From contig NZ_CP014301.1 of NCBI RefSeq assembly GCF_001562255.1, positions 4,061,501 through 4,125,500 on the forward strand: a DNA stretch of 64,000 nucleotides, written 5' to 3'. Each line of letters opens with the position of its first letter. Position 1 is the stretch's first letter. Of this stretch, positions 18,146-27,094 are shown one piece after another. This stretch comes from Bosea sp. PAMC 26642 (GTDB lineage Bacteria > Pseudomonadota > Alphaproteobacteria > Rhizobiales > Beijerinckiaceae). The notes beneath the pieces were generated by a model. It saw only the letters and a list, made by a program, of their open reading frames with translations. It made no database searches and had not been told where the DNA came from. The position numbers and the translations under genes were made by a program.

Positions 18146-19218
18146 GCTGCGGCTCCCGCGAAGACGAGGACGCGATCGGGCGAGGCGCCAAGCGTCACGA
18201 TCGCGCCCGGATCGAGCTTGTCATGGGCAAGGAAGGACAGATCGGTGCCGTCATCCATCCGGGCGAAGCCGACGAATTCGCGGCCCCGGAACTCGGTCGA
18301 GATCACCGTCGCCTTGAGCCCAGGCTCGCCGGCGGCGACGGGGTGCAGGTCTTCCGGCCGGATCGCGACATGGCCCGCGCCGCCCGGCGTCAGTGTGCCG
18401 CGGGCGCGCCCGCTGACCGTTGCCGAACTGGCCGTCACCTGCGCCATGCCGCCTTCCGCCGAGGCGATGCGGCCGGCCACGACATTGCGGAAGCCCATGA
18501 ACTCGGCGACGTCGAGCAGATCGGGCCGCGAGAACAAATCTTCGGGCGTGCCGACCTGACGGACCTCGCCGTCGCGCAGCACGACGATGCGATCGGCCAG
18601 CGAGAGGGCCTCTTCCTGGTCGTGCGTCACATAGATCGTGGTCGCGCCGAGCGTGTTGTGGATGCGTCGGATTTCGGCGCGCATTTCGAGGCGGAGTTTC
18701 GCGTCGAGGTTTGACAGCGGCTCGTCCATCAGCACCAGCGGCGGCTCGACGACGATGGCCCGCGCGATCGCGACGCGCTGCTGCTGGCCGCCGGAGAGCT
18801 GGCCCGGCAGCTTGTCGACCTGGCTCTGCAGCCGGACCAGCGCCACCGCCTCGTCGACACGCTTGTCGATTTCCGCCTTGGGCAGTCCGCGCATCTTCAG
18901 CCCGAAGCCGATGTTCCGCCGCACGCTCATATGCGGGAACAGCGCGTAGTTCTGGAACACCATGCCGAAGCCGCGCTCTTCGGGTCGCAGCGGGTCGATG
19001 CGCTTCTCGTCGAGCCAGATGCCGCCGCCGGTCGCCGGCAGCAGGCCCGCGATCAGGTTCAGCGTCGTCGACTTGCCGCAGCCGGAGGGGCCGAGCAAAG
19101 CGATGAACTCGCCCTTCCTGATCGTTAGCGAGACATCCTTCAGCGCGTTGTGCGTGCCGAAGTCGCGGCTGAGGCGGTCGAGCTTGAGCTCGCGGAAATT
19201 GGCGGCGTGTATCGTCAT
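18142..19218 (-). CDS. ABC transporter ATP-binding protein
   Basis: A 358-residue ATPase of the carbohydrate/polyamine importer type. Motifs are Walker A GPSGCGKST near residue 43, Q-loop MVFQNYALFPHMSVRRNI, signature [14 protein letters not shown], Walker B LVLMDEPLSNLD, and the H-loop in YVTHDQEEA. It also has a C-terminal TOBE-like domain from about 240. The ATG at 19218 is the first start giving the normal N-terminus; the open frame further upstream has no support. It is the first gene of the leftward operon ATPase-permease-permease-binding protein-two dehydrogenases, divergent from gntR. Confidence 0.92.
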   Translation of the reverse strand: MTIHAANFRELKLDRLSRDFGTHNALKDVSLTIRKGEFIALLGPSGCGKSTTLNLIAGLLPATGGGIWLDEKRIDPLRPEERGFGMVFQNYALFPHMSVRRNIGFGLKMRGLPKAEIDKRVDEAVALVRLQSQVDKLPGQLSGGQQQRVAIARAIVVEPPLVLMDEPLSNLDAKLRLEMRAEIRRIHNTLGATTIYVTHDQEEALSLADRIVVLRDGEVRQVGTPEDLFSRPDLLDVAEFMGFRNVVAGRIASAEGGMAQVTASSATVSGRARGTLTPGGAGHVAIRPEDLHPVAAGEPGLKATVISTEFRGREFVGFARMDDGTDLSFLAHDKLDPGAIVTLGASPDRVLVFAGAAA

Positions 19219-19426
19219 GAAAGCCACAAGGTTGAGGGCAGGCGCAAGCCGCCCGCGTTGAACTGAGGGGAGGCGTCGCGCATGGCTGTCGCCGCGAGCG
19301 GCCGGGCGCCTGCATCTGTCCTGTTCGGGATCATCGTCACGTCCTCCCGGTCTGCCGTTTCGTCGGGAACCCGCGCCGGACATCGAGCCCGGCCACATTC
19401 CCTGGCGCCTTGCCGTCCACGGACGG

Positions 19427-19465
19427 TTGACGCTCTGATCGCGGCATTGGTATGGTAGTATACTA
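19427..19465 (+). promoter_or_regulatory. Promoter and self-operator of the GntR gene
   Basis: TTGACG at 19427-19432 and TATGGT at 19451-19456 are separated by 18 bases. A perfect palindrome, TAGTATACTA (19456-19465), starts on the last base of the -10 box. It matches the TnGT-Nx-ACnA form recognised by FadR-type GntR proteins, so autorepression is likely. Confidence 0.6.
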
Positions 19466-19480
19466 ATCAGCGAGAACGCA

Positions 19481-20176
19481 ATGACCTTCTCCGCGGTTCG
19501 CCAGGGCACCGACCAGATTCACCGTGCCTTGCGCGTCGATATCCTCAGTGCCGCGCTGCTGCCCGGCGCGGCCATGTCGGAGGCGCGCATGGCCCTGCAG
19601 TTCGGCGTCAGCCGAACGCCGGTGCGCGAAGCTTTCAAGCGGCTGGTCGAGGAGGGCTTCCTCGTCGTCGTCCCGCAGGTCGGCACCTTCGTTGCGCCGA
19701 TCGATCTCGCCGCCGTCTATGACAGCCAGTTCGTTCGTGAGACGCTGGAATGCCGCACTGTCGTGCTTGCAGCCCAGAACATCGACGCGGAAGGCAGGAT
19801 CCGGCTGGACGATCTCGTGGCCCGGCAAGCGGCGGCGATGCAGGCCGGTGATCGCACAACCTTCTTTCGGCTCGACGAGGCGTTCCATGCGCAACTGCTG
19901 CAACTCGCTGGGCATCCGTCGGTCTGGAGCATGATCGAATCGGTCAAGGCGCAGCTCGACCGCGTCCGCTGCCTCTCGCTCGAGACGCCGTCCTGGTCGG
20001 ACATGATCCTGAGCGAGCATCGCACGATCGCGGCCTGCGTCGGTCGCGGCGACGCAAACGGGGCGGAGGCCGCGATGCGCGCGCATCTGCGTACCGTCTT
20101 CGACGCGATCCAGAAGATCGCTCAGGCCCATGTCGACGCCTTCGACAAGTCCCGGCTCGTCGCTGGCGGCCACTGA
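19481..20176 (+). CDS. GntR family regulator with FCD domain
   Basis: A 231-residue regulator. Residues 10-70 form the winged helix (QIHRALRVDILSAALLPGAA, then LQFGVSRTPVREAFKRLVEE). The C-terminal FCD domain has the metal and ligand residues in TTFFRLDEAFHAQLLQLAGH, LSEHRTIAACVGRG and AMRAHLRTVF. FCD regulators sense organic acids and sugar acids. It lies 49 bases upstream of mannonate dehydratase and is divergent from the ABC operon, so it most likely controls both. The ATG at 19481 fits the family N-terminus. Confidence 0.9.
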   Translation: MTFSAVRQGTDQIHRALRVDILSAALLPGAAMSEARMALQFGVSRTPVREAFKRLVEEGFLVVVPQVGTFVAPIDLAAVYDSQFVRETLECRTVVLAAQNIDAEGRIRLDDLVARQAAAMQAGDRTTFFRLDEAFHAQLLQLAGHPSVWSMIESVKAQLDRVRCLSLETPSWSDMILSEHRTIAACVGRGDANGAEAAMRAHLRTVFDAIQKIAQAHVDAFDKSRLVAGGH

Positions 20177-20224
20177 ACCGAAAACGCCGGCGCACGCTTC
20201 AACCGCGCCGCAGGGAGAGAGACG

Positions 20225-21424
20225 ATGGAAGAAACCTGGCGCTGGTTTGGGCCCAAGGACGCCGTGCAACTGCCGCAGATCCGGCAGACGGGCGCGCGCG
20301 GCATCGTCACCTCGCTGCACGACATCCCCTATGGTGAGGTCTGGAGCATTGCCGCGATCGAGGAACGCAAGGCGATCATCGCCGCGGACGCCTCGCTAGG
20401 GCTCGAATGGCGCGTGGTGGAGAGCCTGCCGATCCATGAACGGATCAAGCTGAATGAGGGCGACCAGACGGCGCTCTTCGACAATTACCGAACCTCGATG
20501 CGCAATCTCGCCGCCTGCGGCGTGAAGACGATCTGCTACAATTTCATGCCGGTGCTCGACTGGACGCGCACGACGCTGGCCCATCCCCTGCCCGGCGGGG
20601 GCACGGCGCTGCGCTTCGACATCGTCGAATTCGCCGCCTTCGACTGCTACATGCTGGAACGGCCGGGCGCGGAGGCCGAGTTTTCCGAAGAGACGCTGGT
20701 CGCGGCCCGCAACTGGGCGAAGGCGGCGTCGGAATCCGACAAGGCCAAGCTGCTCGCCAACATCATGGCCGGCCTTCCGGGCGCCTATGACCGTTACGAC
20801 ATTCCCGGCTTGCGGCGTATGCTCGACCGCTATCGCGGCGTCACGCGCGAAATCTTGCGCGAGAACCTCGCCCGCTTCCTCCGCGAGATCATCCCGCTCG
20901 CCGACGAACTTGGTATGCGCTTCGCCATCCACCCCGACGACCCGCCACGCTCGCTGATGGGCCTGCCTCGCATCGTTTCGGGCGAAGACGACATCGCTTT
21001 CGTGCTCGGCGCCATCGACAGCGTCGCCAACGGGCTGACGCTCTGCTCGGGCTCGTTGGGCGCCGGGCCGAAGAACGACGTGCCCGGCATCGCAAGGCGC
21101 TTCGCCCACCGCATCCATTTCGCTCATCTGCGCAATGTCGCCAAGGACCCGAACGGCTCCTTCATGGAGGCCGACCATCTCGACGGCGACACCGACATGG
21201 TCGCGCTCGTCTCGGTTCTGCTGGAAGAGCAGGAACGCCGTCGGCTCTCGGGCGCCGCGAACTGGCGCATCCCGATGCGCCCGGATCATGGCCATGAACT
21301 GCTCGACGACATCGGCAAGCCGACCCATCCCGGCTATCCGGTCATCGGCCGTCTCAAGGGGCTGGCCGAACTGCGCGGCGTGATGCGCGCCGTCTCCGCC
21401 GCCAAGGGCTGGCCGCTGTCCTGA
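20225..21424 (+). CDS. uxuA: Mannonate dehydratase
   Basis: UxuA converts D-mannonate to 2-keto-3-deoxygluconate in glucuronate breakdown. The 399-residue protein begins MEETWRWFGPKDAVQLPQIR, has TICYNFMPVLDWTRT in the middle, and carries the expected metal ligands: His in RFAIHPDDPPRSL, Cys in LTLCSGSLGAG, His in IHFAHLRNV and Asp in MRPDHGHEL. The length is normal. A GGAGAGAGACG site precedes the ATG. No KDG kinase or aldolase is in the window, so the pathway must finish elsewhere. Its position fixes the general theme of the 10.5-21.4 kb locus as hexuronate or aldonate use. Confidence 0.95.
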   Translation: MEETWRWFGPKDAVQLPQIRQTGARGIVTSLHDIPYGEVWSIAAIEERKAIIAADASLGLEWRVVESLPIHERIKLNEGDQTALFDNYRTSMRNLAACGVKTICYNFMPVLDWTRTTLAHPLPGGGTALRFDIVEFAAFDCYMLERPGAEAEFSEETLVAARNWAKAASESDKAKLLANIMAGLPGAYDRYDIPGLRRMLDRYRGVTREILRENLARFLREIIPLADELGMRFAIHPDDPPRSLMGLPRIVSGEDDIAFVLGAIDSVANGLTLCSGSLGAGPKNDVPGIARRFAHRIHFAHLRNVAKDPNGSFMEADHLDGDTDMVALVSVLLEEQERRRLSGAANWRIPMRPDHGHELLDDIGKPTHPGYPVIGRLKGLAELRGVMRAVSAAKGWPLS

Positions 21425-21445
21425 CAAACCCGGTCGGGGCAGCCG

Positions 21446-22618
21446 TTAGACCGTCGAGCCGGTCTTTCGCCGCCCCGCCAGCCGCTCCAGCGCACCGTCC
21501 AGCGTCGCGTCATGTTTGGCGAAGCAGAAGCGCACCACGGTCCTGACCGCGCCCTCAGCATAGAAGGCGCTGACCGGGATCGCCGCGACGCCGTTTTCCA
21601 TCACCAGGCGCTGGCAGAAATCGACGTCGTCGCTTTCGCCAAGCGCGGCAATATCGACATTCAGAAAATAGGTGCCGACGCTCGGCAGCACGCTGTAGCC
21701 GAGACCTGTCAGCCCATCGGCGAAGCGGTCGCGCGAGCGCTGGAAATCGGCCCGCATCCCCTCGAAGTAGCTGTCGTCTTTCCCGAGCCCGTAGGCCACG
21801 GCGGCCTGCAGGTTCGGTGGCGTCGTGAAGGTGATGTACTGGTGCGCCTTGGCCAGGACCTTCATCAGGTTCGGCGCGGCCATCACCAGCCCGACTTTCC
21901 AGCCGGTCAGCGAAAAGATCTTGCCGGCCGACGAAATCTTGACCGTGCGCTCGCGCATCCCCGGCCGGCTCAGCATCGGCACATGGCGGCGGCCGTCGAA
22001 GACGACGTGCTCCCAGACCTCGTCGCAGATCGCGACGGCGTCATGCTTCACGCAGAACGAGGCGAGCAGGTCGAGATCGGCGTCGCTGAAGATCGTCGCG
22101 GTCGGGTTCAGCGGGTTGTTGAACAGAACGACCTTCGTGTTCGGCGAGAATGCTTTTGCCAGTGCCGCCTCGCTCAGCCCGAAATGCGGCGGCGTCAGCG
22201 TCACGAATTTCGGTATACCGCCGGCCCGGCGCACCAGCGGCACATAGGCGTCGTACATCGGCTCGAACAGCACGACCTCGTCGCCCGGCGCAATCAGCGC
22301 CATCAGCGCGCCGGCGATCGCCTCGGTCGCGCCCGAGGTCACCATGATCTCGCTGTCGGGATCGAGATCGAGCCCCTGCCAGTGCTGGTAATGCACGGCC
22401 GTCGCCTGGCGCAGCTCGGGCAGGCCCATCATCGGCGGATACTGGTTCCAGCCGTTGATCACCGCATCGGCCGCCTTGCGCCGGACATCTTCCGGGCCCG
22501 GATCGTCGGGAAAGCCCTGTCCGAGATTGATCGCTTCGGTTTCACGCGCGAGACGCGACATCACCTCGAAGACGCTCGTCTGAAGGGAAGAGAAGATCGG
22601 GTTCATCGGCAGGGACAT
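21446..22618 (-). CDS. Pyridoxal-phosphate aminotransferase, class I/II
   Basis: A 390-residue aminotransferase. It has EAINLGQGFPDDPGPEDVRR near residue 28, NGWNQYPPMMGLPELRQA, TSGATEAIAGALMALIAPGD, NNPLNPTATIFSDADL, AICDEVWEHVVFDG and the PLP lysine in KISSAGKIFSLTGWKVG. This is the subgroup of kynurenine/glutamine or methionine aminotransferases (YbdL, KAT-like). The ATG at 22618 (MSLPMNPIFSS) was chosen; 22606 and 22651 are also in frame. It is convergent with uxuA and divergent from cobQ. Substrate specificity cannot be read from the sequence. Confidence 0.87.
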   Translation of the reverse strand: MSLPMNPIFSSLQTSVFEVMSRLARETEAINLGQGFPDDPGPEDVRRKAADAVINGWNQYPPMMGLPELRQATAVHYQHWQGLDLDPDSEIMVTSGATEAIAGALMALIAPGDEVVLFEPMYDAYVPLVRRAGGIPKFVTLTPPHFGLSEAALAKAFSPNTKVVLFNNPLNPTATIFSDADLDLLASFCVKHDAVAICDEVWEHVVFDGRRHVPMLSRPGMRERTVKISSAGKIFSLTGWKVGLVMAAPNLMKVLAKAHQYITFTTPPNLQAAVAYGLGKDDSYFEGMRADFQRSRDRFADGLTGLGYSVLPSVGTYFLNVDIAALGESDDVDFCQRLVMENGVAAIPVSAFYAEGAVRTVVRFCFAKHDATLDGALERLAGRRKTGSTV

Positions 22619-22715
22619 GGCTCGGGTTGCGATCGGCCGCCGCTCTATCACGCGAGGCCTTCAAACGCATCCCGGACTTCAGGAACACTCCAGATCGAAT
22701 ATGAAATGATGATTG

Positions 22716-22744
22716 TTGACATTCGTCATAGGTCAGGATCTAGT
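22716..22744 (+). promoter_or_regulatory. Candidate cobQ promoter with TetR-type half-site
   Basis: TTGACA (22716-22721), a 17-base spacer and TCTAGT (22739-22744). The spacer contains TTCGTCATA, which is also present in the palindrome before the tetR gene at 24418. No cobalamin riboswitch is visible between here and cobQ. Confidence 0.45.
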
Positions 22745-22875
22745 GCTTTTGCCGGTTCGCGACGGCTCCTGCGGCGGCTTCGCCCCTTTGACGCTGCGGG
22801 ACGTCGTCGTGAACCGGTGACCCTTTGGGCGCCGCTGTTGCCCGCTTTGCGGACGCGCCCTAAAGCAGGCGCTGC

Positions 22876-24360
22876 ATGGCCCGCGCCCCCACCCCCGCTT
22901 TGATGATCCTCGGAACCGGCTCGAATGTCGGGAAATCGCTCATCGTCGCGGGGCTGTGCCGGCTCTTCGCCGATCGCGGGCTGAAGGTCAGGCCCTTCAA
23001 GCCTCAGAACATGTCCAACAACGCGGCCGCGACGCCGGGCGGCGAGATCGGCCGCGCCCAGGCGCTGCAGGCCCGCGCGGCCCGTATCACGCCCCATGTC
23101 GACATGAACCCGGTGCTGCTGAAGCCCGAAAGCGAGACCGGCAGCCAGATCGTGCTGCAGGGCCGCGTCGCCGGCCATCTCGCCTCGGGCGATTTCGCCC
23201 GGCGCGGCGATTTCCTGCCGAAGGTTCTTGAAAGTTTCGCAAGGCTCGGCGAGGGCGCCGACCTCGTCATCGTCGAGGGGGCGGGCTCGCCGGCCGAGAC
23301 CAATCTGCGCGCCCGCGACATCGCCAATCTCGGCTTTGCCCGCGCCGCCGGCGTGCCCGCCGTGCTGATCGGCGACATCGACCGCGGCGGCGTCATCGCG
23401 AGCCTGGTCGGCACCCATGCCGTGCTCGATGCGGACGACCGCGCCATGATCCGGGCTTTCGCGATCAACCGCTTCCGGGGCGACGTCACGCTGTTTGCGC
23501 CCGGCGTCGAGGCCATTGCCCGGGCGACCGGCTGGCCCTGTCTCGGCGTCGTGCCCTGGTTCGCAGCGGCGAACCGTCTTCCCGCCGAGGACGGCCTCGA
23601 TCTCACGGCTGCGCGGAAACCCGGTGCCCCGCTGAAGATCGCCGTCCCGGTCATGCCCGGCATCGCCAATTTCGACGATCTCGACCCGCTTAAGCTCGAG
23701 GCCTCGGTCGATCTCGTCATGGTCCGGCGCGGACAGTCTCTGCCCGGCGACGCCGGCCTCGTCATCCTGCCGGGTTCGAAGACGACGATGCGCGATCTCG
23801 CGGTGCTGCGCGACGAGGGCTGGGATATCGACCTGGCCGCCCACCGCCGCCGGGGCGGGCATGTCCTTGGTCTCTGCGGCGGCTACCAGATGCTTGGCCG
23901 CGTCGTGCGCGATCCGCTCGGGCTTGAGGGGCCGGCGGGCGAGGTCGCCGGACTGGGCCTGCTCGATGTCGAGACCACGCTCGATCGCGACAAGACGGTC
24001 CGTGAGGTCGATGTCGCCCATGCCGCCAGCGCGACGACCGGCCGCGCCTACGAGATCCATCTCGGCCATACCGACGGCCCCGACACGGTCCGGGCGCCGT
24101 TTCGGGTCGACCAGCGGGCGGAAGGCGCCGCGAGCCGCGATGGCCATGTTCTTGGCAGCTATCTGCATGGTATTTTCACGTCGAACGCCATCCGGTCCGC
24201 TTATCTGGCCCAATTCGCCGGCACCTCGGGCTCGATGCCGAACTACGAAAGCGATATCGAGGCGACGCTGGACGCGTTGGCCGCGCATCTGGCACGGCAT
24301 CTCGACATCGAGGCGCTGCTCGCTCTCGCGCGGGAACAGCGCCGGCAGCCCATGCGTTAG
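22876..24360 (+). CDS. cobQ: Cobyric acid synthase
   Basis: CobQ amidates four carboxylates of adenosylcobyrinic diamide in vitamin B12 synthesis. The 494-residue product has the nucleotide-binding [20 protein letters not shown] at the N-terminus, then [10 protein letters not shown] and ARAQ-type helices. The C-terminal class I amidotransferase domain has the nucleophile Cys in [13 protein letters not shown] and His in [10 protein letters not shown]. No other cobalamin gene is adjacent. The ATG at 22876 is followed by the normal N-terminus. It may be under the TetR-type regulator downstream. Confidence 0.96.
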   Translation: MARAPTPALMILGTGSNVGKSLIVAGLCRLFADRGLKVRPFKPQNMSNNAAATPGGEIGRAQALQARAARITPHVDMNPVLLKPESETGSQIVLQGRVAGHLASGDFARRGDFLPKVLESFARLGEGADLVIVEGAGSPAETNLRARDIANLGFARAAGVPAVLIGDIDRGGVIASLVGTHAVLDADDRAMIRAFAINRFRGDVTLFAPGVEAIARATGWPCLGVVPWFAAANRLPAEDGLDLTAARKPGAPLKIAVPVMPGIANFDDLDPLKLEASVDLVMVRRGQSLPGDAGLVILPGSKTTMRDLAVLRDEGWDIDLAAHRRRGGHVLGLCGGYQMLGRVVRDPLGLEGPAGEVAGLGLLDVETTLDRDKTVREVDVAHAASATTGRAYEIHLGHTDGPDTVRAPFRVDQRAEGAASRDGHVLGSYLHGIFTSNAIRSAYLAQFAGTSGSMPNYESDIEATLDALAAHLARHLDIEALLALAREQRRQPMR

Positions 24361-24409
24361 GCTAACGGAACGACAAGTTTCGACCCTAAAACCTATATCC
24401 TGCATGATG

Positions 24410-24438
24410 TTGACGAGTGACGAAATTCGTCATACGGA
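24410..24438 (+). promoter_or_regulatory. tetR promoter with perfect palindromic operator
   Basis: TTGACG (24410-24415) is followed by the 15-base palindrome TGACGAAATTCGTCA at 24418-24432 (7-base arms around a central A), ending where a -10 (TACGGA) would lie. A repressor bound here would block RNA polymerase, so autoregulation by the next gene is likely. Confidence 0.6.
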
Positions 24439-24483
24439 TCGCTTCCAAGCTTCAGTCGTCGCCAAACCGAACGGGCACCCGCG

Positions 24484-25095
24484 TTGAGCCATCCAGAGCG
24501 CGACACGAGGCAAAGCATCGTCGACACGGCCGAACGGTTCTTCAAGGACATCGGCTACCAGAAGACGACGGTCGCAGACATCGCCAAATCCCTGCGCATG
24601 AGCCCCGCCAACGTCTACCGTTTCTTCGACTCCAAGAAGTCGATCAACGAGGCGGTGCTGGCGCGCTACAAGGGCGAAGTCGAGCAGGCCCTGGCGGCGA
24701 TCGCCGCCGAACCACGCTCCGCCGCGAGCCGGCTGCGCGACATGCTGATCGCCTCCTATCGCATCAACGAGGCGCGCTACGGCGCCCAGCAGCGTATGCA
24801 CGAGATGGTCTGTGCCGCGATGGAGGAGAGCTGGGACGCGATCCTCGGCCATATCGAGCGCTTCGACGCACTTCTGCGTGGTGTGGTCGCGGACGGTGTC
24901 GTGAGTGGGGAGTTCCCCGGCATCGACCCGGTCACGGCGACCCGGTGCGTGCGCATGGCGATGATCCGCTTTCACCACCCCCTGCTGATGGCGCAGTGCG
25001 AGCAGATTCCCGGCCCCACGGCCGAGGAGATGGTCGATTTCATTCTGGCCGGCCTGCGGGGGCAGGCCGCATCAGGCTTGACCGCGGCGCGTTGA
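24484..25095 (+). CDS. TetR family transcriptional regulator
   Basis: A 203-residue regulator. The N-terminal helix-turn-helix is RQSIVDTAERFFKDIGYQKT, then TVADIAKSLRMSPANVYRFF and KKSINEAVL. The C-terminal ligand domain has a MHEMVCAAMEESWD helix and a TetR_C-like end. An in-frame stop at 24418 and the absence of ATG or GTG before the HTH force a TTG start at 24484. The perfect palindrome just upstream is probably its own operator. The ligand is unknown. Confidence 0.88.
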   Translation: MSHPERDTRQSIVDTAERFFKDIGYQKTTVADIAKSLRMSPANVYRFFDSKKSINEAVLARYKGEVEQALAAIAAEPRSAASRLRDMLIASYRINEARYGAQQRMHEMVCAAMEESWDAILGHIERFDALLRGVVADGVVSGEFPGIDPVTATRCVRMAMIRFHHPLLMAQCEQIPGPTAEEMVDFILAGLRGQAASGLTAAR

Positions 25096-25129
25096 CAAGC
25101 CGCCACGGGAGCGGGATACCCCGCCTGCA

Positions 25130-27094
25130 ATGGCCAGATTCACCAAGCAGAACGGCAAGAAGTTCGCCGTCATCGTGCATGACCTCTTGGTCACGGCGCT
25201 GGCGATCTGGCTCGTCTTCGTCATCCGGTTCGAGGGCTTCCAGCTCCAGGAGCGGCTGCGTATTCTGCCGAGCTTTCTGCCGCTGTTCGTCGTCTACGCC
25301 GGCTGCGTCTACTGGCTCTTCTCGCTCTACCGCTCGAAATGGCGCTTCGCCTCGCTGCCGGATCTGTCGAACATCGTCCGTTCCGTCAGCATCCTGACGC
25401 TGACGCTGCTGGTGATCGACTACGTCATCGTCGCGCCGACGCTCTACGGCAACTACTTCTTCGGCAAGATCACGGTGGCGCTCTACTGGCTCGTGCAGAC
25501 CGCGCTGCTGGGCGGGCCGCGCCTGGCCTATCGCTACTTCAAATACTCTCGTTCCAAGCATCACGCGGTTCGCGATGCGGCGCTGCCGGCCCTGATTCTC
25601 GGCCGAGGCGTCGAGGTCGAGATGGCGATCCGCGCCATGGAGACCGGCACGACGCGCAAGCTGCGTCCGGCCGGCATCCTGACCCCCCGCATCGACGATC
25701 TCGGCCAGTCGATCCGTGGCGTGCCGGTGCTCGGCCTGCTGCACGAGATCGAGACGATCGTGCTCGACGCCGCCGAGCGGGGCGAGCCGTTCCGCCGCAT
25801 CGTCGCGACCGCGAGTGCGCTGCAGCCCGAGGCCGAGCCCGACAAATGGCTGGCGCGCACCCGCAAGCTCGCTCTGCCGATCTCGCGCATCGACACGCTC
25901 GGCGAAGGCGCGCGCGACACCGAACTTGCGCCGCTGGAGATCGAGGACTTGCTGGTCCGGCCATCCGTCAGGATCGACCGTGAGCGGCTGGGTGCGTTTC
26001 TGAAGGGCAAGCGCGTCATCGTCACCGGCGGCGGCGGCTCGATCGGCTCCGAAATCTGCCTGCGCTGCGCCGCCTTCGGAGCGGCCGAACTGCTGGTGGT
26101 CGAGAGCTCAGAACCCGCCCTCTTTCAGATCACCGAACTGCTCTCGATCCACGATCACGGCATGGCGGTCTCGGGCGCGCTGGCCGATGTGCGGGATCGC
26201 GCCCGCATCACGCCCCTCTTCACCGCCTTCGCGCCCGACATCGTCATCCATGCCGCTGCGCTGAAGCACGTTCCCTATCTGGAAGCTGACTGGAGCGAGG
26301 GCATCAAGACCAACGTCTTCGGCTCGGTCAACGTCACCGATGCGGCGATCGCCGCCGGCGCCAAGATCTTCGTGCTGATCTCGACCGACAAGGCGATCGA
26401 GCCCGTCTCGATGCTGGGCGCGACCAAGCGCTTCGCCGAGATGTACGCGCAGTCGCGCGACGCCGAATTCGTCGCCGCGACCGCCGGCATGCGGCTCGTG
26501 GCGGTGCGCTTCGGCAACGTGCTCGGCTCGGTCGGCTCGGTCGTGCCGAAATTCAAGGCGCAGATCGAGCGCGGTGGGCCGATCACCGTCACCGACCCGG
26601 AGATGATCCGCTATTTCATGACCATCCGCGAGGCCTGCGACCTCGTGCTGACCGCTGCCTCCCACGCCCGCGACGACGGTCCCGAGGCCGAGCGGGCGGC
26701 CGTCTACGTCCTCAAGATGGGCCAGCCGGTCAGGATCATGGATCTGGCGGAGCGCATGATCCGGCTCGCCGGTTTCGAGCCCGGCCTCGACATCGAGATC
26801 GCGATCACCGGCGTCCGCCCTGGCGAGCGGCTGAACGAGATCCTGTTCGCCCATGACGAACCCATGGCCGAGACCGGGCTCGACGGCGTCATGGCGGCAA
26901 AACCCGTCTTCGCCGGCCGCGCCAGGATGCAGGCCTGGCTCGCGCAGCTCGACGGCGCCGTGAAGGCGGACCGGCGCGAGGCGGCGGAAGCCGTGCTCGA
27001 CGAGGCGATTCCCGATTTCAGCCGGCGCCAGCCGGCGCGGCCATCCGCGCCAGAGCCGCTTTCGTCGCGACCGGCGGTCGCCAGCCGGCCCTGA
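25130..27094 (+). CDS. Membrane-bound nucleotide-sugar 4,6-dehydratase (PglF/CapD/WbpM-like)
   Basis: A 654-residue polysaccharide-synthesis enzyme. Residues 1-130 contain about four membrane helices (LLVTALAIWLVFVIRF and others). A CoA-binding-like middle domain follows, then the catalytic SDR domain from about residue 295 with the NAD motif VIVTGGGGSIGSEICLR, DIVIHAAALKHVPYLE, FVLISTDKAIEPVSMLGATK and RFGNVLGSVGSVVPKFKAQI. Such enzymes convert UDP-GlcNAc to a 4-keto-6-deoxy sugar. The C-terminal tail (about 30 residues, RRQPARPSAP...) overlaps the convergent epimerase gene by 77 bases. It probably acts with the genes at 27.0-29.0 kb in surface polysaccharide synthesis. Confidence 0.9.
   Translation: MARFTKQNGKKFAVIVHDLLVTALAIWLVFVIRFEGFQLQERLRILPSFLPLFVVYAGCVYWLFSLYRSKWRFASLPDLSNIVRSVSILTLTLLVIDYVIVAPTLYGNYFFGKITVALYWLVQTALLGGPRLAYRYFKYSRSKHHAVRDAALPALILGRGVEVEMAIRAMETGTTRKLRPAGILTPRIDDLGQSIRGVPVLGLLHEIETIVLDAAERGEPFRRIVATASALQPEAEPDKWLARTRKLALPISRIDTLGEGARDTELAPLEIEDLLVRPSVRIDRERLGAFLKGKRVIVTGGGGSIGSEICLRCAAFGAAELLVVESSEPALFQITELLSIHDHGMAVSGALADVRDRARITPLFTAFAPDIVIHAAALKHVPYLEADWSEGIKTNVFGSVNVTDAAIAAGAKIFVLISTDKAIEPVSMLGATKRFAEMYAQSRDAEFVAATAGMRLVAVRFGNVLGSVGSVVPKFKAQIERGGPITVTDPEMIRYFMTIREACDLVLTAASHARDDGPEAERAAVYVLKMGQPVRIMDLAERMIRLAGFEPGLDIEIAITGVRPGERLNEILFAHDEPMAETGLDGVMAAKPVFAGRARMQAWLAQLDGAVKADRREAAEAVLDEAIPDFSRRQPARPSAPEPLSSRPAVASRP

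Noticed and set aside
22680..22875. Possible cobalamin riboswitch upstream of cobQ
   Set aside because: I looked for the B12-box (AGCCAGGAGACC-like) and the conserved stems and found neither in either strand of the gap.
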